Below are positions 20,872 through 32,142 of a stretch of 34,519 bases of DNA, in pieces. How positions within the stretch are numbered: the stretch's first letter is position 1; every line of letters starts with the position of its first letter. The stretch is from Sperchopsis tessellata (taxonomy: Eukaryota; Arthropoda; Insecta; Coleoptera; Hydrophilidae), in NCBI GenBank assembly GCA_033557685.1, contig JAWQRN010000196.1, positions 1 through 34,519 on the forward strand, in the 5' to 3' direction. The position numbers and the translations under genes were made by a program. The notes under the pieces are model-generated. The model had not been told where the DNA came from. It was given only the letters and a program-made list of their open reading frames with translations, and did no database searches.

Positions 20872-21677
20872 ATCTTCTGGTTTTCCGGGAGATAACCGTG
20901 TGTTGGCTTTTGTTTTTGCCGACGTTTCGTTCGCCGTTGCAGGAGGGGACATTATCAAGACATGTAGCTCTTAAAAGTGCTAATTAAACATTGCCATGTA
21001 GCTCGAAAAGTGCTAGTTGTAGGTGCCGACCAGTTCTAAAAAAGTGCTAGATGTTATTCTATTATTCACTGTTCGGTGTAGATTTAGAACAATAGCATTA
21101 TTGTACGAGACATTCCCTGGCCGTGTAATCTCCCGTTTTGATGACCAGAATTGGCCGTCTAGGTAGAGCGATTTAACGCCATTGGACTTCTTCTCTGGGG
21201 TTCTTTGAAGTCAAATGTTTATGTCAACAAACCCACGACCACCAAAACCTTGAAGGATGAGATTAGACGCTGTATCACTGAAATCCAGCCACAGTTATGC
21301 CAAACAGCGATTGAAAATTTCGTTAAAGAACGCAAATGCCGCAGCAAAGCCGAGGAGGGCAAATATCAGATGTGTTGTTCCATATGTAATTCCCAAATGC
21401 CTACATTATGACTAAATGAAAATTTCGGTATTTTCTCAAAAAAACTGTGTTTTATTTAAAATTAAATTTTCGTCTCTTGTTGGGACACCTTTGGAATAAA
21501 AAAATATATTCTATGACTAACATCGTCATCTACCTAGAACTTTTAAGAGCTACATGGCAGTTTACAATTAGCATTTTTAAGAGCTACATGCCTTGATTAT
21601 GTTCCCTGAAACTGTGGACGAAACGTCGGCAAAAAGAAAAGCCACTATACAGTTATCTCCCGGAAAACCAGAAGATA
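20872..21677. repeat. Large foldback element with about 150-bp arms
   Basis: Left arm 20872-21030 and right arm 21529-21677 are inverted copies. They begin ATCTTCTGGTTTTCCGGGAG, contain GCCGACGTTTCGT and continue through CATGTAGCTCTTAAAA(G/A)TGCTAATT, repeated twice in each arm as a shorter CATGTAGCTC unit. The interior holds a transposase fragment that is not part of the arms. A shorter relative lies at 3523-3682 and a one-arm copy at 31705-31880. The family is non-autonomous. I cannot name its class with certainty. Confidence 0.75.
21090..21490 (+). pseudogene. DDE transposase C-terminal fragment (mariner-like)
   Basis: The plus strand reads FPGRVISRFDDQNWPSR, stop, SDLTPLDFF, then after a 1-bp frameshift near 21197 SLKSNVYVNKPTTTKTLKDE and IENFVKE. 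This is the C-terminal third of insect mariner-like transposases with the DUF4817 N-terminus. SDLTPLDFF holds the last catalytic Asp. The stop (TAG, about 21168) and the shift kill it. It ends at CTCTTGTTGGGACACCT (21474-21490), a likely terminal motif of its own element, so it inserted between the foldback arms. Confidence 0.78.
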
Positions 21678-21689
21678 TGTGTGATTTTA

Positions 21690-22610
21690 TTTATTTATTT
21701 TCTTGTGCAATAATATGTGATAAATAAATACAAGTGATAGTAAATAATTGATAGTCACGTGACAACAAATTAACCACAATGTTATTAAAACTATGTTCTG
21801 CTATCCTAAAGTTGATCAAAACTACTTATAAATATTGATCACAACATCACCTTATTTAATTATATTCTTCCTGCATGAAATAAATACGTAATAAGTATGA
21901 CAATTTGAAATTTGACTGATTATCTCATTTGCGCAGGGCAACTCAAAGCTTGCGGCCGGCTCCGGTGTGTAAATATAATTAACTAGAACGTTTATCCCTA
22001 CATTACAAACTATTAAATGAGTTTTCTTCTTAGTCCGTGATTTAGTACATAATTCCCAAGGAATAAACCTTCCATTTGAACATTGAATTGTTCAGAAATA
22101 TTTATTTTATACTTATTTTACAAGTTGAAATTATAAATTTCATATTATGTGAATTAAAAGCTAACTTGTATAAATATCGAAATTTTAGCTAGGCAGTTCA
22201 GTCATCGTTCATGTGCATGTGTATTTTCTTTGATGTGCACCTACGCTAGTTGTCATAGATGTGCAAATACTACCGGGTAGGTGTGATGTAGACCTGCTGT
22301 TTGATACTTTCGTATTAGTTCTCTGATTCCGAAGTTAAATTTGCACAATTTGAAAAGAAGCCATGCAATTCAGTTTTTTTTTTTTAAATAATAACAATCA
22401 GTAATATAGCATGTTTAAATCAACAAAAACATTAGTGTTTCATCTTGTTTACAAACAAAAATCATAATACATGTATTCAATTATGTGTGCTATGGTACAG
22501 GTAAATAACATTTAGTAAAGTACCATTTGTCACCGATTATTTGTAAAAAATGAATGATATTACTCTCAGGCTGCTAACAAAAATAAACCGCAACAATAAT
22601 TAATAACCAA
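21690..22610. other. AT-rich interval, nothing recognised
   Basis: No protein family, RNA gene or repeat was recognised on either strand. A short GC-rich stretch (TTGCGGCCGGCTCCGG, about 21950) stands out from the background without a clear meaning. Confidence 0.35.
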
Positions 22611-22612
22611 GA

Positions 22613-23203
22613 GGAGTAATGTGACCACGGAGAGAGCGGGGTCATTTCTGAAGCGATAAAAAAGGGGGCGTTACGCGCGCTATTGAGTCGGTATAATAGA
22701 TTGTTTATTTTCCGGCTGCACGCGGGCTGTCTACTTCCCGACAGCCCTGTCACCTATGTTCTGTCTACAGCTACATCGCCTGCTCACATCTGAACCTATG
22801 CAAAATATTACACACGGAACATCAACTAGATCAATTACAAACTTAGAAAAACGCATGTCGTATTAAACTGACAGTTGAACAGTGCCATATCAGATTCTCA
22901 GAATAGATTTAATTTACGGTTAGAATTCCAATGTAGTGTACTCACTGGGAAGTATTTTTTTTTTCACAGCGATTCGGAAATCCACTCGGTCGCAAGGTGG
23001 AAAATGACCGTAGAGGAAAATATATCATCTGTAACTAAGCTGATCTGCGGCAGCCATCTTAGCCGTGCAGTTTTTCTTGTTTAAATTAACGAGAGCAAGT
23101 TCGTTTGTTATGACTATTGTTATTGTCGGTTAAATTTCGCGTGTGACACTTAAGTGCATATTATTGTGGACATTTCTTTGTGGATAATTAACCCCAAAAA
23201 GAA
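22613..23203 (+). promoter_or_regulatory. GC-rich promoter-like stretch with possible noncoding first exon
   Basis: The segment 22613-22790 is far richer in GC and CpG than its surroundings (GGGGGCGTTACGCGCGC, CTGCACGCGGGCTG). About 270 bp on lies GCAGCCATCTTAG (23050-23062), which matches the YY1/Pho site GCCATCTT. A strong donor GTAAGT follows at 23204. This would fit a CpG-containing promoter and an untranslated first exon of a plus-strand gene with a long first intron. No coding sequence supports this, so it is an inference from sequence character. Confidence 0.3.
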
Positions 23204-23209
23204 GTAAGT

Positions 23210-24790
23210 TGTGTTCAAATTTTTATATGCATGTGTCTCGGCGAATGTTTTTTTTACGGTATAGTTTTGACAACTTCAATGATTTCCATGTGCGGTGGGT
23301 GACTTGCCAGCTCTAATTTTAATCTATTAGTCCATTACATTTATTGCCATGTATGTCTTTGGTAAATAAATATCAAAGTTCAGGACGTCACTTTAAAATT
23401 ATTTACCTAATCCGAATAGATAATCTTAAATGATTTCAAAATTAGAATACGTAATTGGTATACTTCTTTAACTGCATACCTGTTAAGTTTACTCATGGGA
23501 AAACTGTCTTATTACAAATAAAATACAATTTTAAACACCATTTTTGTTAACTTCTAATTAAATGTGCAAAACTGTTAACGTAAATTACAATAAAATAAAT
23601 TATCCCTTATTCAATTGTCCGTTTTGTTAATATATTTTGATTGCTTAATATCTGTTCCAAATGATACGCCATATAACATAACATGTAGGAAGGAATCTCG
23701 TTTAGGGATTATAAGATGAATCTTTTTATGACATCTTAGTAAGTATGAAAAACAACAGTTGACAATATAGTGTTGCATTATTTGCAACCTGATCTTATGC
23801 ATTATTTAAAAGGATTCCGAACCTAGGTAAATCACAGTTAACATATATCAGGTGTGAATCTGTAGCCATTGCTGCTATTTTTAGGTTCCAATTTCCAATT
23901 AAAACTATTTTCACTTTACCAAAGTAAGTATTTTTTAGTATTAAAAAACAGGCAATATCAAATTTGTTAGTCATGAGGGTTTTTCATTTTAGAGTCTTTC
24001 TTACTGTTTTAAATGCACAGCATGTTAGACGAGTTTAAACACTGGCGATAACAGGAAATAGTCGTAACTTTAAGAAACTAAATAATATAGCATATTCGTC
24101 GTGTTTAAGAAGCTATTGAACATGTGAATTATTTTATATATGATGAATATATGAGAAGGCGAGTAAATTTCTAGATGTAGGTACGTACCAGACAAAGTGA
24201 AAGAAAATTAAAGTTGGAATTTAATGTGTATTCGTCGTTTCAAGAGTCTAAAATCTATGATAGTGAAACGTACATAGTATGTAAATAATTGAAGTGCGTA
24301 TGAATTGTTTCTGTAAAGTATGCGGAAAAACAAATCGAGATTTGGTCATGTTAATATTGTATCGATATTCATATTGAAATAAGTAAGGTCACATTTATTT
24401 GCTGGCAAGTTGTATGCAAAACTGACTGCCAAATATGGAATAGAGCAGCATAAACGTATGTATGTACGTTATGGCATTAGGAATAGAGGGAAATGAGTGT
24501 TTTAGGGTATGAACTGAAGCCGTTCCGGTATGATCTATCTGTCAAATTTAGCGCTCGCCGTCCAATGATGCATTTAATAACAGTCGTTGAAAGTATTATT
24601 TTGGTTGCACTCCGTTCTCACAGTCTACTTCATAAGGCCCTCTCCGTGATGTATGCAAAATGAATATACGAAATAGAAATTGTTTGATATCTATGTTGGT
24701 AACCGGAAGTGAATGTCTAGTGTTTTTATTAAGGCAGGTACCTATCTGGATATAACCGTGCCGTATGTAACCCGTACTGAGAGTCTTTAC
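23210..24790. other. No recognisable gene; possible intron
   Basis: Only short open frames without family features. If the candidate donor at 23204 is real, this would be intron sequence. I see no repeats. Confidence 0.35.
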
Positions 24791-24793
24791 GTT

Positions 24794-24986
24794 ATTATTA
24801 CGCTTCCAAAATAAGTTTGTCCTGCCATAAGTTCGGTGAAGAAATAAACGATTTGTACTTTCTTACCACGCTCCCACGGTTGATTTGCCCTGCAATGAGT
24901 TTGAGGAAAAAAGAAAAGATTTTATTTTCTTACCAAGCTCCCAAGGTAGATTTGTCTTGCCATACGTGCGGTGAAAAAATAAAACC
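24794..24986 (+). repeat. 67-68-bp tandem repeat, about 2.8 copies
   Basis: Units start TTTG(T/C)C(C/T)TGC at 24816, 24884 and 24951, with a partial unit before (24794-24815) and a truncated last unit. Units share CTTACCA(C/A)GCTCCCA(C/A)GG. Partial translations (DLSCH.(F/C)GE(E/K)) look alike between units, but the period is not a multiple of three and frames shift. So I treat it as a minisatellite-like array, or a decayed coding repeat of 23 residues, rather than a gene. Confidence 0.7.
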
Positions 24987-25019
24987 CAGAGAGATCAATG
25001 CAATTTCCACCTAAATAAG

Positions 25020-26690
25020 TCAGTGTGGGGCTGACAAGCAGAGTAACTGCTGTCATTAGACGTACCAACTGTGGGATGTGGAACCGGTTTTTTGGGAATA
25101 ATTTTAAACAAGATCTGATGACATGAGTTAAAGAGAGAATTTGACCGGGTGTTGAGATATCACGAGACTTTAAGAAATATCCACTTGTGTGAAGGATGAT
25201 ATATTTTTGGGGATGAGTTTATGATTAAAGGAAACGTCATAACCTATTAAGCTTATCATCAGGTGAGTAGATATCTGATGCTTCAAAGATGTTCCTTCAT
25301 GTTATGTTTGTCTGATATATTTGGTTCGTTTAGCTAACATGTCGTAAAATGACCTAAGTGTCCTCATGAATATGCTTAGAAATATTATATAATGGCACAT
25401 CCATTCCATCATTCGCATGAGGAACCTGTAAAATAGTTCCAAGCTTCAGTTGAAAAGAACCAGGTGACAAGGGAATGGAAAACAAACGATTCAAAAAATA
25501 AATTAAGAATGCAAGATTATGGTTCTTCGAGTGGTTGCAGTAAAAAAGTACACATTGATGAGTATGGACAGTAAAAAGTTGGCCCATGGGATGCAAACAC
25601 GGTATTTTATTTGCTTAATTTTAATGGATCATCTGGAACCACTCTTCAGTATAATTAGCATCCATGTAATATTTATTACGTTCTGAGAAAGTTATGTGAC
25701 GATACGGTTTGTATTGTAATAGGCGATTTTACTATTTTGCATGATTTACCCCATTTCATCAATACCCTTTAGTGGGATTAGACGTTCACGGCATCGGTGG
25801 TGGAGGTGGACGGACGTTTGAACTCTCTCAAATTAAAAATTACCGTGGGTAATAATATTAATTTAAAATTTTCAGAAAATAATGCATATATTGATAAACG
25901 TATCAGTTTTCACACCAACCACCCTAGGAACAACCAACTTGCTTTCTTTAATTCTCTTTATATCGCTTTTTCGCAATCCTTACCCTTGGAATAACACATA
26001 GTATCCAGTTTCTTAGTCTAGTTCTTACAAGGACGATAAAAACATTTTTTACCTTTACGGAATTCTTCGCGAAATCCTTCGCGACATATACCAGTTAGAC
26101 TTCAAACATTTGTTGTATCTTCTGCTTTCTGGATGAAAACTCCTCGACTTGCTTCCGGATAAAATATACTAGTTAGTGCAGTGTATCCTATGCTCTGTGA
26201 ATAATTGGACAAACGGGCTGTTTCTTCAAAATTCGCTTTAAGGAATATCTTCGGTGCATAATATACCCATCTGATGATTCCAGTTTCGGCAGCCATGTCG
26301 TTACCTTGAATCATAAACCCACTGAAAGAACCCTAATCGTTGTGTCTCTTAGAGATTTTTTGACTTTGCTTGATGTTCTTTACTCGAGAGTATGCCGTGA
26401 AAAGTTGTTATTGCATGCACTTGTGGAAGATGCTCTAAGAAGTTTTGTTAGGTTACTAAAGTAGTTGGGAGATCTGGAATGTTTATTAACTTGAGAAAAA
26501 TAATGGTAATAGAGTAGTGGACATGTGTAAAAAATGTAATTAGTGAGAATAAGCTAAAGTGACTGAGAGTGGAAATAAATGCATAGTCTTCTGTGGTAAC
26601 TCGTTTAAGAAAGTGACATCAGCAATTTTCTATGACAAAGGGAAAGAAAACAGAGTCAGTGGTTGTAGTGTTAGTCTGAGCTAGGAGAGC
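25020..26690. other. No recognisable gene
   Basis: Open frames at 25354-25596 and 26102-26314 (minus) and 25797-25994 (plus) have no motifs I recognise and no splice-site context that links them. No RNA gene or repeat was seen. Confidence 0.35.
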
Positions 26691-28434
26691 AGGATTGGTC
26701 AAGTGCTTATGGCATCTTACATCCTGATGAAAAACTGAACGTTTTTCTGGACACTTTTCATTTGTTCCAAAATGAATATTTTCCAAGAAATAGGAAGCGG
26801 AAATATAAAAATGCTACAATTCCCTTATCTCATGAAGTTAGAAATTTAAGGAATGTGCTGAATTTTCTGTATGTAATCCAAGAGGGGTGGTAATTCTGCA
26901 AATCATAATTATTATAAATAGCAAAGATACGCTTACAGTCAAAACAAGTCTGGCAATTGATAAACTCTGAGACAGGTACAAATAACTCAAAGCAAATTGA
27001 CTGTAACATAAGTGCTGAAGAGTTAACAACTTTTTTTCAGGGATATCAGAAATCTTGCTACAGAAACTTATATCCACACAACTGGATTCACTTGAATTCT
27101 TAAAAACCAGTATTAAAACACACACTTTTTATCTGTTTTCTGTAGATTTCAATGAAGTAAATAGTATTATAAAATCAATTAAACCAAAAAAATCCTATGA
27201 TATTTTTGAAATAAGTTTTAATTTAAGAGGGGTTGCTGGTGAGATTTCAGAGCCTCTTACTCAAGTTATAAATTCATGTATTGAATGTGGAATTTTTCCA
27301 GAAAAACAAACTGGCAAAAAATATATCACTGTTCAAATCGGGAGATCTGAATGACGAATCGAAGATATTCGAAAGGTTGTTGTTTAATAGGCTATATAAA
27401 TATTTTGAAGTCAACAACTATGTCTGCCTTCAGCAGTTTGATTCTAGAGCAGGACTTTCAACGAGTGATGCGATTATGGAGTTGGTGGGCAGTCACGAGA
27501 CGCTTCTATGTAAGTTGGAGTATTATGGTATAAGAGGAATAGGAGTGAGGTATGGGGATCGCAAATAAGCTCTCCTGGAGACACAGCTGCTGGAGTTCTT
27601 CAGGGGTCAATTCTTGGTCCTTTGCTTTTTCTGATTTATGATCTCCCCTCAAGTGTTCATTGTAGGTTTGTTGTTCGTGGGTGACACCAATTTTCTGGTA
27701 TCTGCGGGAAGTCGGAAGGAGGTGGATCTGAGCCTTGAGTAGGTCACTGATGATCAATACGAAGCATGGGTCTTAGCGAATAAATTGACATTAGGGTTAA
27801 CTTTTCTTTACGAAGTGGACCTGTGCAGACGCAAAAAGTTTCCAAATTTTTGGGACTATATGTGGACTCAAGATTGAACTGGAAACTACATGTGGATAAA
27901 CTTTGCAAGGGCCTGTCAAGCGTGTTGTATGCTTCGCGCATATTAATGTCTGCTGTGGTAGGGGAGGCAGCTGTTGTGGCATACCATTCGTTGTTTCGTG
28001 TTAGAATGGCATATGCTCTCATCGTTTGTGTTGATTCTGACAGAGTTTTCAGACTTTAAAAACAAGTTATTCGCATAATAGAGAGAGCCAATTCAAGTGA
28101 ACACTGTAGACCATTATTCATGAAGAATAAAATCATGACACTGATTAGCTAATTTATTTATCTTGATGTTCATAAAAAACGAGAAACATTCCTGGTTCTT
28201 CGGGACATTAACAACCTTTATACAAGACATATAGGTCAAATATGCGAACCAATATTTAGGCTTCAAATCTGTAAAAAGCAGCCAATAGCGGTAAAGCTAT
28301 ATAATAAGCTGCCTCAAACTGTAAAGGATTTAAGTATGACTAAGTTTAGGGCCCATTTAATAGAATTTTTGTGTGCACAGTCTTTCTACAACGTGCGAGA
28401 ATTTTTAGTAGAGTATTCTTTCCCTGTGTATTAG
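26690..28434 (+). mobile_element. Jockey/CR1-like LINE, reverse transcriptase and 3' part
   Basis: The plus strand reads FLDTFHLFQNEYFP and WQLINSETG (region before the RT), then IIKSIKPKKSYDI and SEPLTQVINSCIECGIFP (27055-27340). Next come SKIFERLLFNRLYKYF, GLSTSDAIMEL (27360-27490), AGVLQGSILGPLLFLIY (about 27589-27640), VGDTNFLVS in place of the catalytic FADD-type motif (about 27675-27700), and KFLGLYVDSRLNWKLHVDKL (27840-27900). A tail follows, NKLPQTVKDLSMTKF, ending VY-stop at about 28434. Codons for the NYRPIS block are deleted near 27355. The first Asp of ADD is Gly. It is inactive. Confidence 0.85.
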
Positions 28435-28706
28435 ATGTCTGATTGTTTGCGGCTCCATCAGACTGGTCGGTGGAACAATTTAATGACGTGGAAGATTGTG
28501 TTTTGAATATGTCCAAGCAATTCTTAGGATGAGTTGCGTAAGTGTGCGTACTGTGGGTAGTGTTGTTTTATTTGTTTGCTTTTGTTAATTCTATATTTGT
28601 GCCAGATTATTTCTTTTGATATTCTGGGTTTTATATAGATTGTATGGATTGTTAATTTTTTATTTTGTTGCATTTGACTTGTCTGTTGTTATTAACAACC
28701 TTAAAG

Positions 28707-28760
28707 ACTATACTATTATATACTATAATATACTAGTATACTATACCTACTATACTATTC
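28707..28760. repeat. TATACTA-type simple repeat
   Basis: Imperfect runs of TATACTAT/ATACTA over about 54 bp, ending ...CCTACTATACTATTCCAG. No coding meaning. Confidence 0.6.
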
Positions 28761-28769
28761 CAGAAGTGT

Positions 28770-29720
28770 ATATACAACTCTTAAATTCTGCATTGATGAG
28801 ACAGGCATTGAAACAGGTACTCATTGGGTAATGAAAGAGCTAAGTACTCTAGGTTATTGTCTATTTCCCATTTGATGTTTGCTTATTGCTTCGAGAATAA
28901 TATACTAAAACGTATTTCACTTAAAACGTAAGAAACTGCGTAAATGTACATTGAATTTTAAGTTCATCTGATGTCATTTGAGTGTCCGTTGCCAGAGGTT
29001 CCAAATGTTAGAGCGGTATATGACTTGCTGATAGTGGTCCAAAAGTAGAGAACAATACATTTTTCTGTAAAGTTAGGCAGATATATCCATGTGAGTGGGA
29101 ATGAGGATGAAATAGGGAACATATGGTTCTAGAGTAAACCAAAATGATCAGAAAGTGAAAAGCACATTTTGGACAAGATGTGAAAGTGAAAGCATATTTG
29201 ATTTTGTTTTGAACGAAGAGAGGTCTTGTGCGAAAAACTAGGTTATATATAAGCGCCGAATATGCTCCAAATTAGATCAGGTTGTCTCCACGATTGCACT
29301 TCGTTATGAATATGAATGAGAAAATAAAAAATAGAGCAAATGCTGCAACTATAAAGTTAGGTAGAATTATGGTTGAAATATTACGAACTGAGAATATATG
29401 AAAAGTTAATTACATAATAACTTAACTGTTAAAAAATTAAATGGTGTGCATGACACGTGAATTGGGTTTAAAAAGAGTGTCTAAAAGTGTGCTGAATGGT
29501 GATGTTAAGAAAGCTGAGAACGGGAAAAAAGTCATGTATAAGCAAATGTTAAGGATATTAACAAGCTACTTTGAGAGGAGTATAATCATAAGAATACTGC
29601 TAAGAATGTTATAAAGAAATATAGGAGTAGAAAAAGCATTTAAAACTCAGAAAATGTAGAATGATGTCGATGGAAATAAAAGCAATTTAGGAAACGGGCA
29701 AAGAAATTTAAAAGTGGATA
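28770..29720. other. G-rich/C-poor interval, no recognisable gene
   Basis: The plus strand is purine-rich, with G about twice to three times C in many 60-base lines. Open frames are short and show no family features. It could be intron, noncoding transcript or decayed repeat. Confidence 0.35.
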
Positions 29721-29734
29721 TAATGCTAGTAGTG

Positions 29735-30159
29735 CATAGTGCTTCTTGAAATATTCAATTCTTGAGCACGATGCAGAATGGATGATCCTGGACTCTCGGT
29801 CACATTCTGACGTACAGCCGTGATATTTTCTGCTGAACGACCTGGACGAACACGTGTCGATGGTCTGTAATCAACAATTGACCCAGTCTCCTCGAAGTTT
29901 TCGGTAATACTGTTCTCATTTGATGCACTTGGAACATTTTGATTACCAAAAATTGGACGCAATTTGCAAATCGTGGCAGTCAAACTTTCACCATTTTTTA
30001 AATAATGTTTAACAATAAAAATGCGTTGTTGTGTCGAATAGCGATCCATTTTTAATAACGGCGGGCTGTCTAACAACGAACTACCATAATGGTTTGACTG
30101 TCAAATCACAACAGCAAAAATGGCGCCAAATTAAAATATCTGCTCTTGTTGGGGCACCC
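29735..30159 (-). pseudogene. DUF4817-type transposase N-terminus
   Basis: The minus-strand frame, starting near 30030, opens MDRYSTQQRIFIVKHYLKNG. It continues with TICKLRPIFG, ITENFEETGSIVDYRP, GRSAENITAVRQNVTESPGSS and ELNISRSTMHY. This is the helix-turn-helix half (DUF4817) of insect mariner-like DDE elements. The catalytic half is absent. The piece ends at CTCTTGTTGGGGCACCC (30143-30159), which matches the terminal motif at 21474-21490. The fragment is about 400 bp, far short of a full element. Confidence 0.82.
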
Positions 30160-31700
30160 TTCATTAGGATAAATGACAATATGAACGAATGGTTTAAATT
30201 AAAATAGGTACAACAACAAGGACTATTTAATATTTTCATTGATACATATTAACATGTCCTTCAGGCTTGCAAGGAGCGTGAAGAAAAGATAATAGTTTGT
30301 AATAAAAATATTGATGAGCGACAGACGACGTTACAAAGATTGTTGAAACAGCTAAATGTAGCTAAACTGACAGTCTTAGTGTTTGAGAGTGAGTTAATGA
30401 GAAATTAATCCATAATTTTCTTTAAAAACAAATTGGTCGAGAAAGTGGATAATATTTTAGGCCTGAGCAACTAAAGTTGCTGCCTATAATTGCTTTTTGG
30501 TTCCTACACTTAGTTAGTTAGTTACACTTGGGTGTAATAGCAACCACATAAGAGAAATATAAATGCAGTGGGAATTTATTTATCTATGTATACAAAAGAG
30601 AGATTTGAATATGATTAGAAATTCATTGGTATTGAATGAATGTGCTGTGAGGGAAGGTGTGGTAGATTCCATGGTCTGGGAATTTGCAGAAAATATGAGT
30701 TAAGAGAAATAAAAAACCTATATATGTAAGTGAAATAAAGTGTTAAAAAAACATTGATACATGATCAGACAACTAAGCATTAAAGGAAATAAAAGAAGGC
30801 TATTTGTTAGCAGTGCTTACGCCGAAAGGGCATAACAAGAGCGTCACGTGATAGAAAGAAAGGTGAGATAATATGGTGTTTACGGTAGAGGAAGCTTTGA
30901 AACCTATCAGGATTGAAAATTCTGCAGAATGGATATTATATACAAAGTTCCAAATAATAGGATTATTGCTTTTGTTTGCAAATAATGTAGTAGTTTAGAA
31001 GTAGTGTTAGGTCCATCAAAACGCAAATGTTATAGCGTAATAAGTTCTTAATATATAATTCGGCAAAAATGCATAGACATAAGACGTATTCTATATGTTT
31101 CTTGATTTACAGAAGTATACATGTATATTTGGGGATCACGACAAGCATGAAAGTATGAGCGAATGGTTTTAAATTCAGCGAATATAAGAAAAGTTTCATA
31201 AACATTTTTGTGTATAATTTAATTGCAAGAATAAAATGAAAGTGACGATGTGAGAATAGTACAAATTTTTCAACAGAGAAACTAATGTTTACAGCTCTGG
31301 AGCAATTCTGTATGTTACGTACAAGTACAAATTCGTACAGATTTACATACTGCACTAATATCAAATGCAACTTTGGTATTAATACATTATATCTCATACT
31401 CTGCTTACCGTGGAGCCTTAACATCAAAAGGAAAGAGCGAAGTTGAATATATTGTACGGTGTTTCAAAGTTCATGGATTCAGCTGCACTGTCGAAGGAGT
31501 GATATTCCCTGCAATTTTCGTCTGTACCCTCATTTCTGCATTGAAATAACTTTTGCAGTGTTTTCTACAATTAAAATAACGATAGATTAAATTATATTTA
31601 ATAGACGTAGCACACATAATTGTATGAAATATGTAAACATTCATTCAATTAATATTTAATGATTTTTGGGTATATGTACATATGTTAGTTGAAATAAACA
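30160..31700. other. G-rich/C-poor interval, no recognisable gene
   Basis: Continues the plus-strand purine skew. The minus-strand frame 31107-31427 shows no family motif. No RNA gene was recognised. Confidence 0.35.
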
Positions 31701-31704
31701 TATT

Positions 31705-31880
31705 AGCTGTCTTCAGGTTTTTCGGGAGATAACTGTGTGTTGGCTTTTGTTTTTGCCGACGTTTCGTCCGTCGTTGCAGGGGACATATCAAGACATGTAG
31801 CTCTTAAAAGTACTAATTATAAATTTAGCTCTGAAAAGTGCTAGATGTAGGTGCCGACCAGCTCTTATTATTAACTGTTT
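31705..31880. repeat. One-arm copy of the foldback repeat
   Basis: Closely matches the left arm of the element at 20872: CAGGTTTTTCGGGAGATAAC, GTGTGTTGGCTTTTGTTTTT, GCCGACGTTTCGTCCG, GTTGCAGGGGACAT, CATGTAGCTCTTAAAAGT and GGTGCCGACCAGCTC. No partner arm follows, so it is truncated. Confidence 0.8.
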
Positions 31881-32133
31881 TTAACCAAAGTGAATAATAT
31901 CAATGGAATAATTTCTACTACAAAACTAAAATGTATTTTCAAGAAACTAAATACGCAATACAATCCTTACATGGTTATAATATTTTATAAGCATTTTTAA
32001 ATTAGGGAGCCCTCTGTGCAGTATTAACGTAACATCATATCTGAAAAAGGTAGTGACTCAAAGTATTCGCTTGTATCGATGCAGCTTTAGATGCAAGTCT
32101 TCGATGATGCAGGTAGGTGGAGATATTTGCAGG

Positions 32134-32142
32134 TATATAAAA
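32134..32142 (+). promoter_or_regulatory. TATA-box candidate
   Basis: TATATAAAA is followed 30 nt on by a possible start region (GTCTGAGTGTTTCAC) and C-rich leader-like sequence. The next ATG with a usable frame (32266) opens 39 codons ending at 32385, with no signal peptide or known motif. The layout resembles TATA-type insect promoters. There is no further support. Confidence 0.25.

Noticed and set aside
26102..26314. 70-codon minus-strand frame as a gene
   Set aside because: No recognisable motif, no neighbouring exons with matching phase, and length within chance.
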